From positions 62,001 to 126,000 of the forward strand of contig JAUHVL010000009.1 of NCBI GenBank assembly GCA_030425045.1: 64,000 nucleotides of DNA, in the 5' to 3' direction. Position 1 is the stretch's first letter, and each line of letters opens with the position of its first letter. Positions 1 to 7,245 of this stretch are shown here, in pieces. This DNA is from a bacterium (GTDB taxonomy: Bacteria; Bdellovibrionota; Bacteriovoracia; Bacteriovoracales; Bacteriovoracaceae). Below the pieces are notes generated by a model. That model had not been told where the DNA came from and ran no database searches. It saw only the letters and a program-made list of their open reading frames with translations. The translations under genes were made by a program, and so were the position numbers.

Positions 1-709
1 TGATTCTGGCGCTTGGAAAAAAGTCTTTAACAAAGGATCTAAATGTTGGAGATAGATCTGTGATGACATTCTTTACTTTTTCTCGACCTGGTATTTGTTT
101 TATTCGATCACAATGAAGATCTCCAATTGCCTTTCCTAGCACGACTTCCTTCATTCGCTTATTAGTGTAATCAACAAAAACTGTGACAAATTCAACCTTC
201 GCTCCACGTTGATTGCGAAGAAAAGAGTGTTCATCAAACCCTAGAGTCTTTGGCCAAGGGGATTTATATTTTCGTAATTCTAGTTCTGCTTGTTCATAGA
301 AAGCTTTATAAACTAGCCAATCAGAGCACCTTAGCGTTGCTGAGACGCTACTTAAATTTGCAAAGTTACTAGCACACCATCTGATATGATCTCTAAATCT
401 TTGAGTTGTTCTAAAACCTTTTCTAATTCCACCAACAGGTTCTCGAAAAACTTTATTACATGACCCACATTTAAATCTTCTTTTTCGAATGACGAGGAAA
501 ACATTTTTATTTCTAATTGGTGAATCTTTAATCGTTAAATTTACTCGATCATAGACTTTAGTACATTTAGTTGCGCAATGAGGGCAGACCTCAAAGTCAG
601 ATACTTTCTCACAATAAATAAAACGAATCTTCTTAACTGGATTGTGGATTTCTTTGACAAAACGCAGATCGGGTAACAGCAATTGTTGTGTTAGTCTTTT
701 TTCAGACAT
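1..709 (-). CDS. ISL3-family transposase, N-terminal part (runs off the window)
   Basis: The frame is open from ATG at 709 to the window edge (about 236 residues seen). It starts with the ISL3-type zinc-binding head: C42, C45 and C49 (CPHCATKC), then C81 and C84 (CGSCNKVF). A helical DNA-binding segment follows, and then two acidic positions in a DDE-like setting: D159 in LGFDEHSF and D218 in VITDLSPTF. A good ribosome site (AGGAGAA) lies just before the ATG. Zinc head plus DDE domain is the standard ISL3 (transposase_20/DDE_Tnp_ISL3) layout. The C-terminal third, with the last catalytic Glu, is outside the window, so intactness cannot be judged. I found no convincing terminal inverted repeat in the DNA upstream of the start. 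Confidence 0.85.
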   Translation of the reverse strand, partial: MSEKRLTQQLLLPDLRFVKEIHNPVKKIRFIYCEKVSDFEVCPHCATKCTKVYDRVNLTIKDSPIRNKNVFLVIRKRRFKCGSCNKVFREPVGGIRKGFRTTQRFRDHIRWCASNFANLSSVSATLRCSDWLVYKAFYEQAELELRKYKSPWPKTLGFDEHSFLRNQRGAKVEFVTVFVDYTNKRMKEVVLGKAIGDLHCDRIKQIPGREKVKNVITDLSPTFRSFVKDFFPSARI

Positions 710-1153
710 AGTTTTTTCTCCTGTGAAAAGTTGTGTGGTAACAAAATTTTACTTGAGAAAATCTATGTCTCTTTTCTTGATTAAATTACTATTGATTCGA
801 GGCTAACCACTGCGGACCGAGAAGAGCGGTCGCAAGAACACTGGCTCGCGCTCTCGTTTATGAGATCGAAGAGCTTTATATTCTTCAGTATTAATACTAT
901 TTAAGGCATTTTGACCATGCTGCGGTCTAAACCTACTCAAGCTGTAAAGATCAATTCCTGCTTAAGCAGATAACTGTAGAATTGCTATGATAATTTAGAT
1001 TAGGGATTTTTATACCTAGGTCCAATCAAGTAGAGTTTAAAGTTCTTTAGTATTTACCACAATGTCTGTGACATTAATCGATTAAGTAAACCTTTGAGCT
1101 TGCGGGATGCTTAGATAAGTATAGGCTGACTGAAGATTCGTTTGATATGTATT
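710..1153. other. 444-bp gene-free stretch beside the ISL3 transposase
   Basis: No open frame with a ribosome site and no tRNA-like fold is apparent. A short GACCG/CGGTC hairpin lies near 815-832 in a locally GC-richer patch. The stretch must contain the end of the ISL3-type element, but its boundary cannot be fixed from one end. The remainder is AT-rich and featureless to the eye. Confidence 0.4.
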
Positions 1154-1681
1154 TTATTGACGATAAATAGTGCATACCATTTCGCTAATAACAGTTTTGG
1201 GATTAGCATCTGTCCCAAAACATACGGTATCTTGAGACATATTCTCACCAACAGCTAGAAGGCAATATTCTGAAACATCATCATTTAATACTGTATAGGG
1301 CGAGTTAAATCCCTTTAGAGGAACAGCCTCTTCTTTTGTTTTGATTAAAGAGCCTACAATCTTGTTATTTCCTAAAAACGTCGTAATTTCTGGTAAGTCT
1401 GTCATTAAAGCGTTTTGACAAATATAATCAATTTGTTCTTGTACTGAAGGTGTAATTACTTTATTGGAATAGCTACTCAATCGTACTTTTAGCTTATGTC
1501 CAATTAAATTTGAAAATGGAGCAAGGTTAGACTCGTCAACAGTGTCGAAAACCGGAGTGAACTTAACTTCGTAAGAGTTCTTTAGTTTCCGTATATTATA
1601 CCCATACATGTCAGAAAAAGCAGCTTTAGCATAAGTATTTAATGATAAAATAGAGACTAGAGTTAATACAAAAGTTTTCAC
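1154..1681 (-). CDS. Secreted protein of unknown function (175 aa)
   Basis: The N-terminus MKTFVLTLVSILSLNTYAKA is a clear Sec signal peptide, with cleavage likely after AKA near residue 20. The mature part is about 155 residues, soluble-looking, with cysteines in YICQNA, YCLL, TVCFG and MVCTI that could pair as disulfides in the periplasm. I do not recognise a family. It stands alone: about 200 bp separate it from the toxin-antitoxin pair upstream and the ISL3 element lies downstream, which fits an accessory region. The start is the first Met and gives the signal peptide directly. Confidence 0.75.
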   Translation of the reverse strand: MKTFVLTLVSILSLNTYAKAAFSDMYGYNIRKLKNSYEVKFTPVFDTVDESNLAPFSNLIGHKLKVRLSSYSNKVITPSVQEQIDYICQNALMTDLPEITTFLGNNKIVGSLIKTKEEAVPLKGFNSPYTVLNDDVSEYCLLAVGENMSQDTVCFGTDANPKTVISEMVCTIYRQ

Positions 1682-1886
1682 TATTAATCCTTGATTATTT
1701 TTGATTGACTATACTATTGCGAATAATTGATTGCAACAAGTTATGAAATATTTTTAGGGCTTAATTCGATTATGTTTTGATGAATGTATCCGCTAATGAG
1801 TCATGTAAATGGTCGGGCCGACTGTCGCAATCCAACTATTCAAAATCATTTCGTTTTAAAAATGCTAGGTCACAAAAAGTCACGGC

Positions 1887-2138
1887 CTAAGAAGATTTCT
1901 TGTAAACAGACCAGAGCCGATCAACATCTTCTTTAAGAAGCTTCGTTAAAAAAGTCGTGTAGGGTATATTTTGGGCTTGAGCTAATTCTTTGATTTTTTC
2001 AAGAATATCTTCCGACAGCCTCATATTGACCTGACTAGACTTAACAAGGGGAACATCGTCCCTTTGTTCGGCACGAGTTGTGATCTCTTCAATTTGCTGA
2101 GAAGTTAAAGATTCAAGTTTGCTTTTTTTCTTGGCCAT
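1887..2138 (-). CDS. CopG/BrnA-like ribbon-helix-helix antitoxin
   Basis: The product is 83 aa when started at ATG 2138, which has a strong ribosome site (AGGTGAGG) and follows the toxin stop by one base; a longer in-frame reading would overlap the toxin. The C-terminal half, VNMRLSEDILEKIKELAQ followed by IPYTTFLTKLLKE, has the pattern of CopG-type antitoxins: a short beta strand (NMRL) for DNA contact, then two helices with the IPYxTxL turn. The N-terminus is Lys-rich. Its role would be to neutralise the upstream-encoded toxin and repress the shared promoter. Family assignment is by pattern; the BrnA versus general CopG distinction is uncertain. Confidence 0.7.
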   Translation of the reverse strand: MAKKKSKLESLTSQQIEEITTRAEQRDDVPLVKSSQVNMRLSEDILEKIKELAQAQNIPYTTFLTKLLKEDVDRLWSVYKKSS

Positions 2139-2139
2139 A

Positions 2140-2463
2140 TTAAACCTCACCTTTTGTAATCTTTTTTCTGCGATAGGCATTAACAATCCCTAAAACCTCA
2201 AGAGTATTGCCTTCAAAAAGCCATATAAGTCGATAAACTTTTGGCGGGATGCCATGTTCAACATCAGCAACAAAGTACTCTATTCCATTCGTGACAGAAT
2301 CTAGGGGAAACATTCTTCCGTCTAAACAATTAGCCAGTTCGATAATCAGTTCATCGTTCATATAGCCACTATGCTTTTCGAGATAATGTCGTCCGATCAG
2401 AATTTCTGAAATCATATTTCCGTTAATCACGGCATTGAATGGATAGCTTTTTGGCTCATTCAT
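2140..2463 (-). CDS. Probable type II toxin (RelE/BrnT-like size, unassigned family)
   Basis: This 107-aa protein lies directly upstream of the CopG-like antitoxin and is co-transcribed with it. The C-terminal part (YFVADVEHGIPPKVYRLIWLFEGNTLEVLGIVNAYRRKK) alternates strands and ends in a basic Arg/Lys patch, as in small RelE/ParE-fold RNases, but it lacks the canonical BrnT N-terminal signature. The toxin call rests mainly on size, basic C-terminus and gene pairing. Toxin-first order is known for BrnTA, HigBA and MqsRA. The start ATG at 2463 has only a weak AGGA-like site, and the likely promoter overlaps a palindrome just upstream. Confidence 0.55.
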   Translation of the reverse strand: MNEPKSYPFNAVINGNMISEILIGRHYLEKHSGYMNDELIIELANCLDGRMFPLDSVTNGIEYFVADVEHGIPPKVYRLIWLFEGNTLEVLGIVNAYRRKKITKGEV

Positions 2464-2472
2464 ATCCTATAC

Positions 2473-2487
2473 ATTATATCATATAAT
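2473..2487 (-). promoter_or_regulatory. Palindromic candidate operator of the toxin-antitoxin pair
   Basis: A perfect inverted repeat (ATTATAT, one base, ATATAAT) lies 10 bp upstream of the toxin start. Read on the minus strand it contains a TATAAT-like -10 box, so a dimer bound here would block RNA polymerase. Ribbon-helix-helix antitoxins commonly autoregulate this way; binding is inferred. If that -10 is used, the mRNA leader is only a few bases long. Confidence 0.4.
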
Positions 2488-2685
2488 ATACTGAAAAATC
2501 AGTATTTATTAGGTGTATTTGTATAGGACTCCTTGAGGTATTTACCTGAAATCACGACCTTTATTAAGAAGACTCACAGATGAAGATAAGTGGAGGGCAA
2601 CACCTGTAAATATCGATACTATTGCTGGGGAAATAAGGCCTAAAGCTCTATAACTTGAATACGGCCTCTGTCTATGGATCGCTTT

Positions 2686-2910
2686 TTATTGACTTTTATG
2701 ATCGTAACTAACACAAATGTTCTCAGCAGCAGGCTGTCCTACATTTTCAATATAAATATTACACTCAAATAGAATTCCATCATCATATGGGTTTCTAGAC
2801 CAACGTGCTATTCTTTTACCAGTATTTGCTTCAGTGAAAATCTCTATTAGACCTACAGTTTCATAATTTCGAGTTTTTGCTTTATTGCAGTAAAGTATAG
2901 AAGAGTACAT
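2686..2910 (-). pseudogene. Small Cys-containing protein, 5' end apparently frameshifted
   Basis: From ATG 2910 the frame gives 74 aa (MYSSILYCNKA...) with three cysteines and no recognisable domain. The same frame stays open upstream to about 3015 and reads ...GNILLTILSFENHIVSETKASA, which looks like a secretion signal. Its only nearby ATG (about 3012) is in another frame and stops after seven codons; one extra base after ATGAAAAA would join the two. Either this is a secreted-protein gene with a -1 lesion at its 5' end, or a short cytosolic ORF starts at 2910 with a poor ribosome site. The former fits the decayed surroundings better. Confidence 0.45.
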
Positions 2911-3519
2911 TTCTTCATTTTGTAGTATCGGACCAGCTGATGCCTTTGTCTCACTTACTATATGATTTTCGAATGAAAGTATCGTTAGAAGAATATTACC
3001 TTTTTCATTTTTCTTACCTTGTCAACTTATAACTATCCGTATGTGTATCAAGACCTTTTAACGAGCACTTCTCCAAGTTACTCAAGTCCACATCTAACGA
3101 AATAATTTTTATAAAACTTTCCTCTACTATATACAATATCAAATATTCTCCTCTCTCTTTTCTCTCGTAAAGTATACTTCGGGGCAAGCTGAATCGTTTG
3201 AGCTATATTTTTACTATCAATACTCGAAACAGACATTAACAAGCTCTGTTCATTATTATGGTCTAGGTTCGTTCATGGGCGGATTTTTTGTATCTGCCTG
3301 TAAGTAGTAAAAACTAATTCATAGAACTTCTCTTTTATAGGCGGTCAGTATGATCGCCTTTTTGTATAAAACTTACCATATCAAAATTATTTATTTTTCA
3401 ATCTCGATTTTAAATTATGAGCACAAAAACATTAACTTGTGAGGTTTAAAGAAGTCCTCAGATTTGTTTAGAAATTATATAATTTTTTAGCTATCATTTA
3501 GACTATTACAGGAGTCATC
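2911..3519. other. About 600-bp gap without a confident gene
   Basis: The first 100 bp probably contain the damaged 5' end of the small gene to the left. The rest is AT-rich, without a gene-sized frame. It holds a strong plus-strand terminator at 3339-3363 that belongs to no visible gene, so a short untranslated transcript, or the remains of a lost gene, may end there. Confidence 0.4.
3339..3363 (+). terminator. Rho-independent terminator with no upstream gene
   Basis: The stem is 3339-3347 with 3351-3359 (AGGCGGTCA against TGATCGCCT, one G-U pair), the loop is three bases, and a T run follows to 3363. The orientation serves a plus-strand transcript, but no plus-strand gene precedes it. It would end a small RNA from the 3200-3340 region or is a relic. 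Confidence 0.65.
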
Positions 3520-4074
3520 ATGAAGCTTTTAAAAGTAATCTTTTTCACATTTTTAAGTCTTAGTTATCTCAATGCCGAAGATAGCTGTGAACCAAGTGAT
3601 TACCAAAATAGTCAAAATAAAGCTGCCGTAGAGTTTATCACCTCTTTGAAAGCACTCGAAGGTCTTGGTGAGTGTCATGACCTCATCCTGCCGGAAGTAG
3701 ATCAAAGAGTTGAATGTAATATCTGGAATCCAAAAAAGTTTAGAGGATACAGTTATTTTTTTGTACTTCCCTATCATGAAAAATATGGCCCGCAAGGACA
3801 TTATTTAATGATTGGTGAAGAAAATACCCAAACAGTTTGGACAATTGGCTCTCAAAATAAAGGGAATTGGTTTACGACTCGTATTACGAAAAAAATTACA
3901 TTTGATGTCGACGAGAAGAGCCTGAGCTGGGAGTTTAAACAAGGTCTGCACAAAATTGTTACGACCTTAGAAAAAGATGATGGTGATAACCTTATTCGCT
4001 TTCAAGCAAAAGCATACAAACGCAGCTTATTTAATTCTGAGTATCGTGTTGTTTATAATACCATCTGCCAGTAA
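3520..4074 (+). CDS. Secreted protein of unknown function (184 aa)
   Basis: The signal peptide MKLLKVIFFTFLSLSYLNA is followed by a mature domain of about 165 residues with five cysteines (DSCEPS, GECHD, VECNIW and the C-terminal TICQ), probably an extracytoplasmic disulfide-bonded fold. The start ATG has AGGAG at a proper distance. The sequence contains many beta-strand-like stretches (YSYFFVLPYHEKY, HYLMIGEENTQTVWTIG) but no family I recognise. It lies 15 bp upstream of the SGNH-like gene and is probably co-transcribed with it, so it may act on or with the same envelope substrate. Confidence 0.75.
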   Translation: MKLLKVIFFTFLSLSYLNAEDSCEPSDYQNSQNKAAVEFITSLKALEGLGECHDLILPEVDQRVECNIWNPKKFRGYSYFFVLPYHEKYGPQGHYLMIGEENTQTVWTIGSQNKGNWFTTRITKKITFDVDEKSLSWEFKQGLHKIVTTLEKDDGDNLIRFQAKAYKRSLFNSEYRVVYNTICQ

Positions 4075-4089
4075 TTATGTGATGATTGC

Positions 4090-5079
4090 ATGACGCTTTA
4101 CTTTGTTAAACTCTTTTTTTTACTAACTTGGGGATCTCCTCAAATTATTGATCATTTTTTAAATCTCACAACCCCTGAAAAAAAATTAAAAGAAATCTCA
4201 ACCTATACACATTACAATCCCACGAAAAAAATTTTTTACTGGCAGAGTGCCGGACACAAAGAAAAGAAAAAGATAAGGCATATCGGGAGAACTCTCGATG
4301 AAATTCTTTTTGATGTTACGTATCTTCATGATAATTATTTTAGAAGAGTCACTCAGCTTAATGAGAGAGCGACAAAACATCTTATTATCCATGGCGGATC
4401 AAATGCCTATGGGCTAGGGCTAGCAGATCATCAAACACTTCCTTATCACCTTTCTAAAAAAATGAATAAAACAATGGTTTATAATTATGCCATTCCAGGC
4501 ACAGGTCCCAATACAACGTTAGAGGATATTCAGGATAGGAATTTGAATAAGGAAATAACTCAACAAGATGGAGATTTTCTCTTTATTTATATCGATCATC
4601 ATATCGCTAGGGCCAATGGTTTTATGCAGGAATTACAATGGCTAGCGGACTCTCCCTTTTTTAAAAAGGAAAATGGAAAAATGATAAACCAGGGCCCTTT
4701 CAAAGAAGCGTCTCCCATAAGAACATGGTTTTTAAACTTTCTTCATAACAAGATAAAAATTCATAAGCTGTTTAATAAAAACTATCCCGTCTTAAGACAA
4801 GGCCATATTGATTATACTTGCGATATCTTTGAGGCCTTAAAACAGTCTTATCAAAATCAATTTCGTAAAGGAGTATTTCGTATTCTTATTCATCCACTTA
4901 GTACCATGAATCAACGATTAGAAAAATGTCTTACGGGCAGAAATATTGAAGTGATTTCTTTTGGAGATCAATACTCAAGTCAGTATGCTACTTACTCCAT
5001 AAAATATGATCAACACCCAAACGAAAAGATGAATAAACTTCTTGCACAAAATTTAATTAATATTTTAAAACTAGACTAA
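4090..5079 (+). CDS. SGNH/GDSL-like hydrolase with N-terminal membrane anchor or signal
   Basis: The 329-aa product begins with a hydrophobic segment (LYFVKLFFLLTWG), short for a signal peptide. An SGNH-type core follows: block I HGGSNAYGLGL near residue 101 supplies the catalytic Ser, GTGPNTT near 137 resembles the Gly/Asn oxyanion blocks, and the C-terminal DQHPNEKMNKLLAQNL supplies the Asp-x-x-His dyad (block V). The family acts as esterases or acyltransferases on lipids, peptidoglycan or glycans; the substrate is not deducible. It follows the secreted protein by 15 bp. Its stop overlaps the convergent gene's stop by 4 bp. Confidence 0.65.
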   Translation: MTLYFVKLFFLLTWGSPQIIDHFLNLTTPEKKLKEISTYTHYNPTKKIFYWQSAGHKEKKKIRHIGRTLDEILFDVTYLHDNYFRRVTQLNERATKHLIIHGGSNAYGLGLADHQTLPYHLSKKMNKTMVYNYAIPGTGPNTTLEDIQDRNLNKEITQQDGDFLFIYIDHHIARANGFMQELQWLADSPFFKKENGKMINQGPFKEASPIRTWFLNFLHNKIKIHKLFNKNYPVLRQGHIDYTCDIFEALKQSYQNQFRKGVFRILIHPLSTMNQRLEKCLTGRNIEVISFGDQYSSQYATYSIKYDQHPNEKMNKLLAQNLINILKLD

Positions 5080-5648
5080 TATTCGTTAGTTTCGAGCGGA
5101 GCAATCTCTTTATCAAGTTTTTCTCTATTGGGAGAATCTTTGAGAGCATCACTTTCTTTAATTTTTTGATCTTTAAAAATCTCTTTTAATTCACTTGCTG
5201 CCTCTGGCATTTCTGATGCCAGATCTCTTAATATCTGTTTATCATCATCATCTAATACTGAAGCAACATCTATTTCTTCATCATTATCGACATCAGCATT
5301 TTTTAGATTATAACCTTCTTCATTATCATAAACTTTCCCTTCTAACTCTTCTTGTTTCTTTTCTACAAAAGACTTTGTGTTCATGGCTGGCATATTGACG
5401 TCTTCTTCTGTTATCTCTCTTCGTTTTACACGAGCTTGAATTTTTTCAACTTTTTTCTTAATCAGCTCTTTTTTAATTTCATTAACCGTTTTATTTTTAT
5501 TTACTGACGAGGTACTTCTCCCTTTTCCCTCACTATCACTATACTTACTTTTAAAGTCTTCCTTAAAAGCATTTTCGGACTTGGTCCCCATATAGTAAGA
5601 GGCAAAAAGAGCAGGAATAAATAATAAATATGACCATTTTTTCTTCAT
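5076..5648 (-). CDS. Single-pass membrane-anchored charged protein of unknown function
   Basis: Taken from the Met of MKKKWSYLLFIPALFASYYMG the protein is 190 aa, with one N-terminal transmembrane segment (about residues 4-20) followed by a strongly charged tail rich in Lys and Glu/Asp with heptad-like stretches (KKELIKKKVEKIQARVKRREI). The tail is likely helical or disordered and probably periplasmic. In-frame upstream starts exist (ATG 5687, GTG 5705), and none has a good ribosome site, so the start is uncertain. No family is recognised. It is convergent with the SGNH-like gene and divergent from the secreted gene at 5837. Confidence 0.6.
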   Translation of the reverse strand: MKKKWSYLLFIPALFASYYMGTKSENAFKEDFKSKYSDSEGKGRSTSSVNKNKTVNEIKKELIKKKVEKIQARVKRREITEEDVNMPAMNTKSFVEKKQEELEGKVYDNEEGYNLKNADVDNDEEIDVASVLDDDDKQILRDLASEMPEAASELKEIFKDQKIKESDALKDSPNREKLDKEIAPLETNEY

Positions 5649-5836
5649 AGGAGATTTATCGGAAGCTATTGAAATAAGCTTAAGCATGGCAGATGTTCTG
5701 GGCACTTTTACTTGTGAAATATACGAAACTTCCTCTCTAAGGTATTGAATTTATTATAATAAATAAAAAGCTTTATCATCATTGAGCAGTCATAACTTAA
5801 AATTTAGTTAGATTTACAAAACTTGGGGGGTTGGAC

Positions 5837-6598
5837 GTGAAAACTTTAATAATTTTATCTCTTTTATTTACTACATCTGCATCGGCAAGAAATCTTTTAA
5901 ATGATTATGGAACTGATAAATATGCAATGGATATACAAATGGGTGATGTCAAAAGAGTACGAAACTCCATAATTGAATACCAAAAAAGAGAGCCCGCAAT
6001 GCATCTCGCTGTTGTTGGACAAAAATCTCTCATATCAATTGTTAATCAAACTACTCAAGAGGTCGAAAGAACTAAAGTTCCCTACTGGAGCTGGTACTCT
6101 TTATTTACGAATATAACAAACGATACTCAGATTGATAATATGTTTGCCTGCTATGATGACGCTGTTAAACTTCTAGACTCATCAGAAGTAGATAATGAGC
6201 TAGATGTATCTTTTTCTGCTGCAGGTTTAAGGAAATGGCAAGTTTATGTTGAACCAAGAAAGCTTAGAAAGAATAGATATCATATCTACTCAGTGAGAAG
6301 AGGAATTAGAGCAATTAACCGTCATCTAAATATTGCTCGCAAATCCCAAAACACTGAAGCAGTTCAGTCTTTAAATGATCTCAAAGAACGAGTTCTTCAG
6401 AAACTAGATGGTCTTTACGGAACAAGAGACCAGTTACTAGCAAGATACAAGGTCTGGAAACCAAGAAGGGGTACTTGGGTTAATATGAATAATAATCCAG
6501 GTGAATGCTCTATAGAGAAAGCTCATAAGGTAGCCATAGCACCAGTAGACTTTATCCTAGAAAAACTTGAAGCTATTAGAAGAAAATATTCGCTTTAA
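5837..6598 (+). CDS. Secreted protein of unknown function (about 253 aa)
   Basis: GTG at 5837 is chosen because a G-rich ribosome site (GGGGGG) sits six bases upstream and translation yields the signal peptide MKTLIILSLLFTTSASA; the TTG two codons earlier would overlap that site. The mature protein is soluble, Arg/Lys-rich and mostly helical in appearance (SVRRGIRAINRHLNIARK, AVQSLNDLKERVLQKLDGLYG), with two cysteines. No domain is recognised. It stands alone and converges on the IHF-like gene, from which it is separated by a hairpin. Confidence 0.7.
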   Translation: MKTLIILSLLFTTSASARNLLNDYGTDKYAMDIQMGDVKRVRNSIIEYQKREPAMHLAVVGQKSLISIVNQTTQEVERTKVPYWSWYSLFTNITNDTQIDNMFACYDDAVKLLDSSEVDNELDVSFSAAGLRKWQVYVEPRKLRKNRYHIYSVRRGIRAINRHLNIARKSQNTEAVQSLNDLKERVLQKLDGLYGTRDQLLARYKVWKPRRGTWVNMNNNPGECSIEKAHKVAIAPVDFILEKLEAIRRKYSL

Positions 6599-6611
6599 AA
6601 AAAGATCAGTG

Positions 6612-6642
6612 TTCGTGAGGTTTTTTTATTAAGCCTCACGAA
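6612..6642 (-). terminator. Terminator of the IHF-like gene
   Basis: A nine-base perfect inverted repeat (TTCGTGAGG 6612-6620 with CCTCACGAA 6634-6642) straddles the gene's stop. On the minus strand the hairpin is followed, after eight bases, by a run of T. The T-rich loop on the plus strand may make it work in both directions. Confidence 0.55.
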
Positions 6643-6934
6643 TAACGTATTTGTCTTTTCCTGCATCCACCATTTCTTTTAACTCTTTTCCTACTTTGAA
6701 AAAAGGTACTTTCTTTGGTGGTACTTTAACGACTTTACCTGTTTTAGGATTTCTCCCTTCATAGGCCTTGTAGTTTCGATTGGCAAAAGAACCAAAACCT
6801 CTAATCTCAATTCGCTCATCGTTGTAAAGCGACTTGATCATAGCATCGAAGCAAATATTGACGATGGACTCGGCCTGCTTATGAGTTATATTGGCCTGCT
6901 TTTCCAATGCGGCAACGAGGTCTGCCTTTGTCAT
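6629..6934 (-). CDS. Histone-like DNA-binding protein, IHF-beta/HU type
   Basis: The product is 101 aa from ATG 6934, which has a clear AAAGGAGA ribosome site. It spans the whole Bac_DNA_binding family: MTKADLVAALEKQANITHKQAESIV (helix pair), the dimer strand RIEIRGFGSF near residues 42-51, the DNA-bending arm YEGRNPKTGKVVKVPPKKVPFFKVGKELK, with the Pro in the arm tip that intercalates in IHF/HU. RIEIRGFGSF and GRNPKTG resemble IHF-beta more than HU. It would bend nucleoid DNA as a dimer. The promoter region contains a long palindrome, suggesting it is tightly or self-regulated. The ten C-terminal residues (AGKDKYVIREA) extend beyond the core. Confidence 0.93.
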   Translation of the reverse strand: MTKADLVAALEKQANITHKQAESIVNICFDAMIKSLYNDERIEIRGFGSFANRNYKAYEGRNPKTGKVVKVPPKKVPFFKVGKELKEMVDAGKDKYVIREA

Positions 6935-6966
6935 TTTGATTCTCCTTTGATTGACTCTATAGTTAT

Positions 6967-7005
6967 ATTTTAATTTAACCCTGAATAGTTTCAAAGGGTT
7001 AAATT
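6967..7005 (-). promoter_or_regulatory. Promoter and palindromic operator of the IHF-like gene
   Basis: On the minus strand TTGAAA (6994-6989) and TAAAAT (6972-6967) are separated by 16 bp, a plausible sigma70 promoter. A perfect 11-bp inverted repeat, AATTTAACCCT at 6972-6982 and AGGGTTAAATT at 6995-7005, brackets the spacer and overlaps both boxes. A dimeric repressor could occlude polymerase; which protein binds is unknown. Confidence 0.5.
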
Positions 7006-7245
7006 ATTCACTCTTGCAGTTTCGGTTATTTACAAAAAAAACTAAACATATTGATAAATTTTCTAAATTTAGCTCAAATTGACGACTTTTTGAGGCAAGT
7101 ATTCTAGCTGTTTTTATAAGAATTCAAGCCTTTAGCCCGGCCCTAACTTGAGAACTTTAATCAGAGTTAAAATATTACTAAGAAGATAAGGTACTAAAAT
7201 CCAAATCACTTTGGACGATAAGTACTAAGGAACTGTGGAATTTTG

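Noticed and set aside
4198-4392. Minus-strand ORFs inside the SGNH-like gene and similar antisense ORFs elsewhere
   Set aside because: They lie wholly within well-supported genes, lack ribosome sites and show no domain features.
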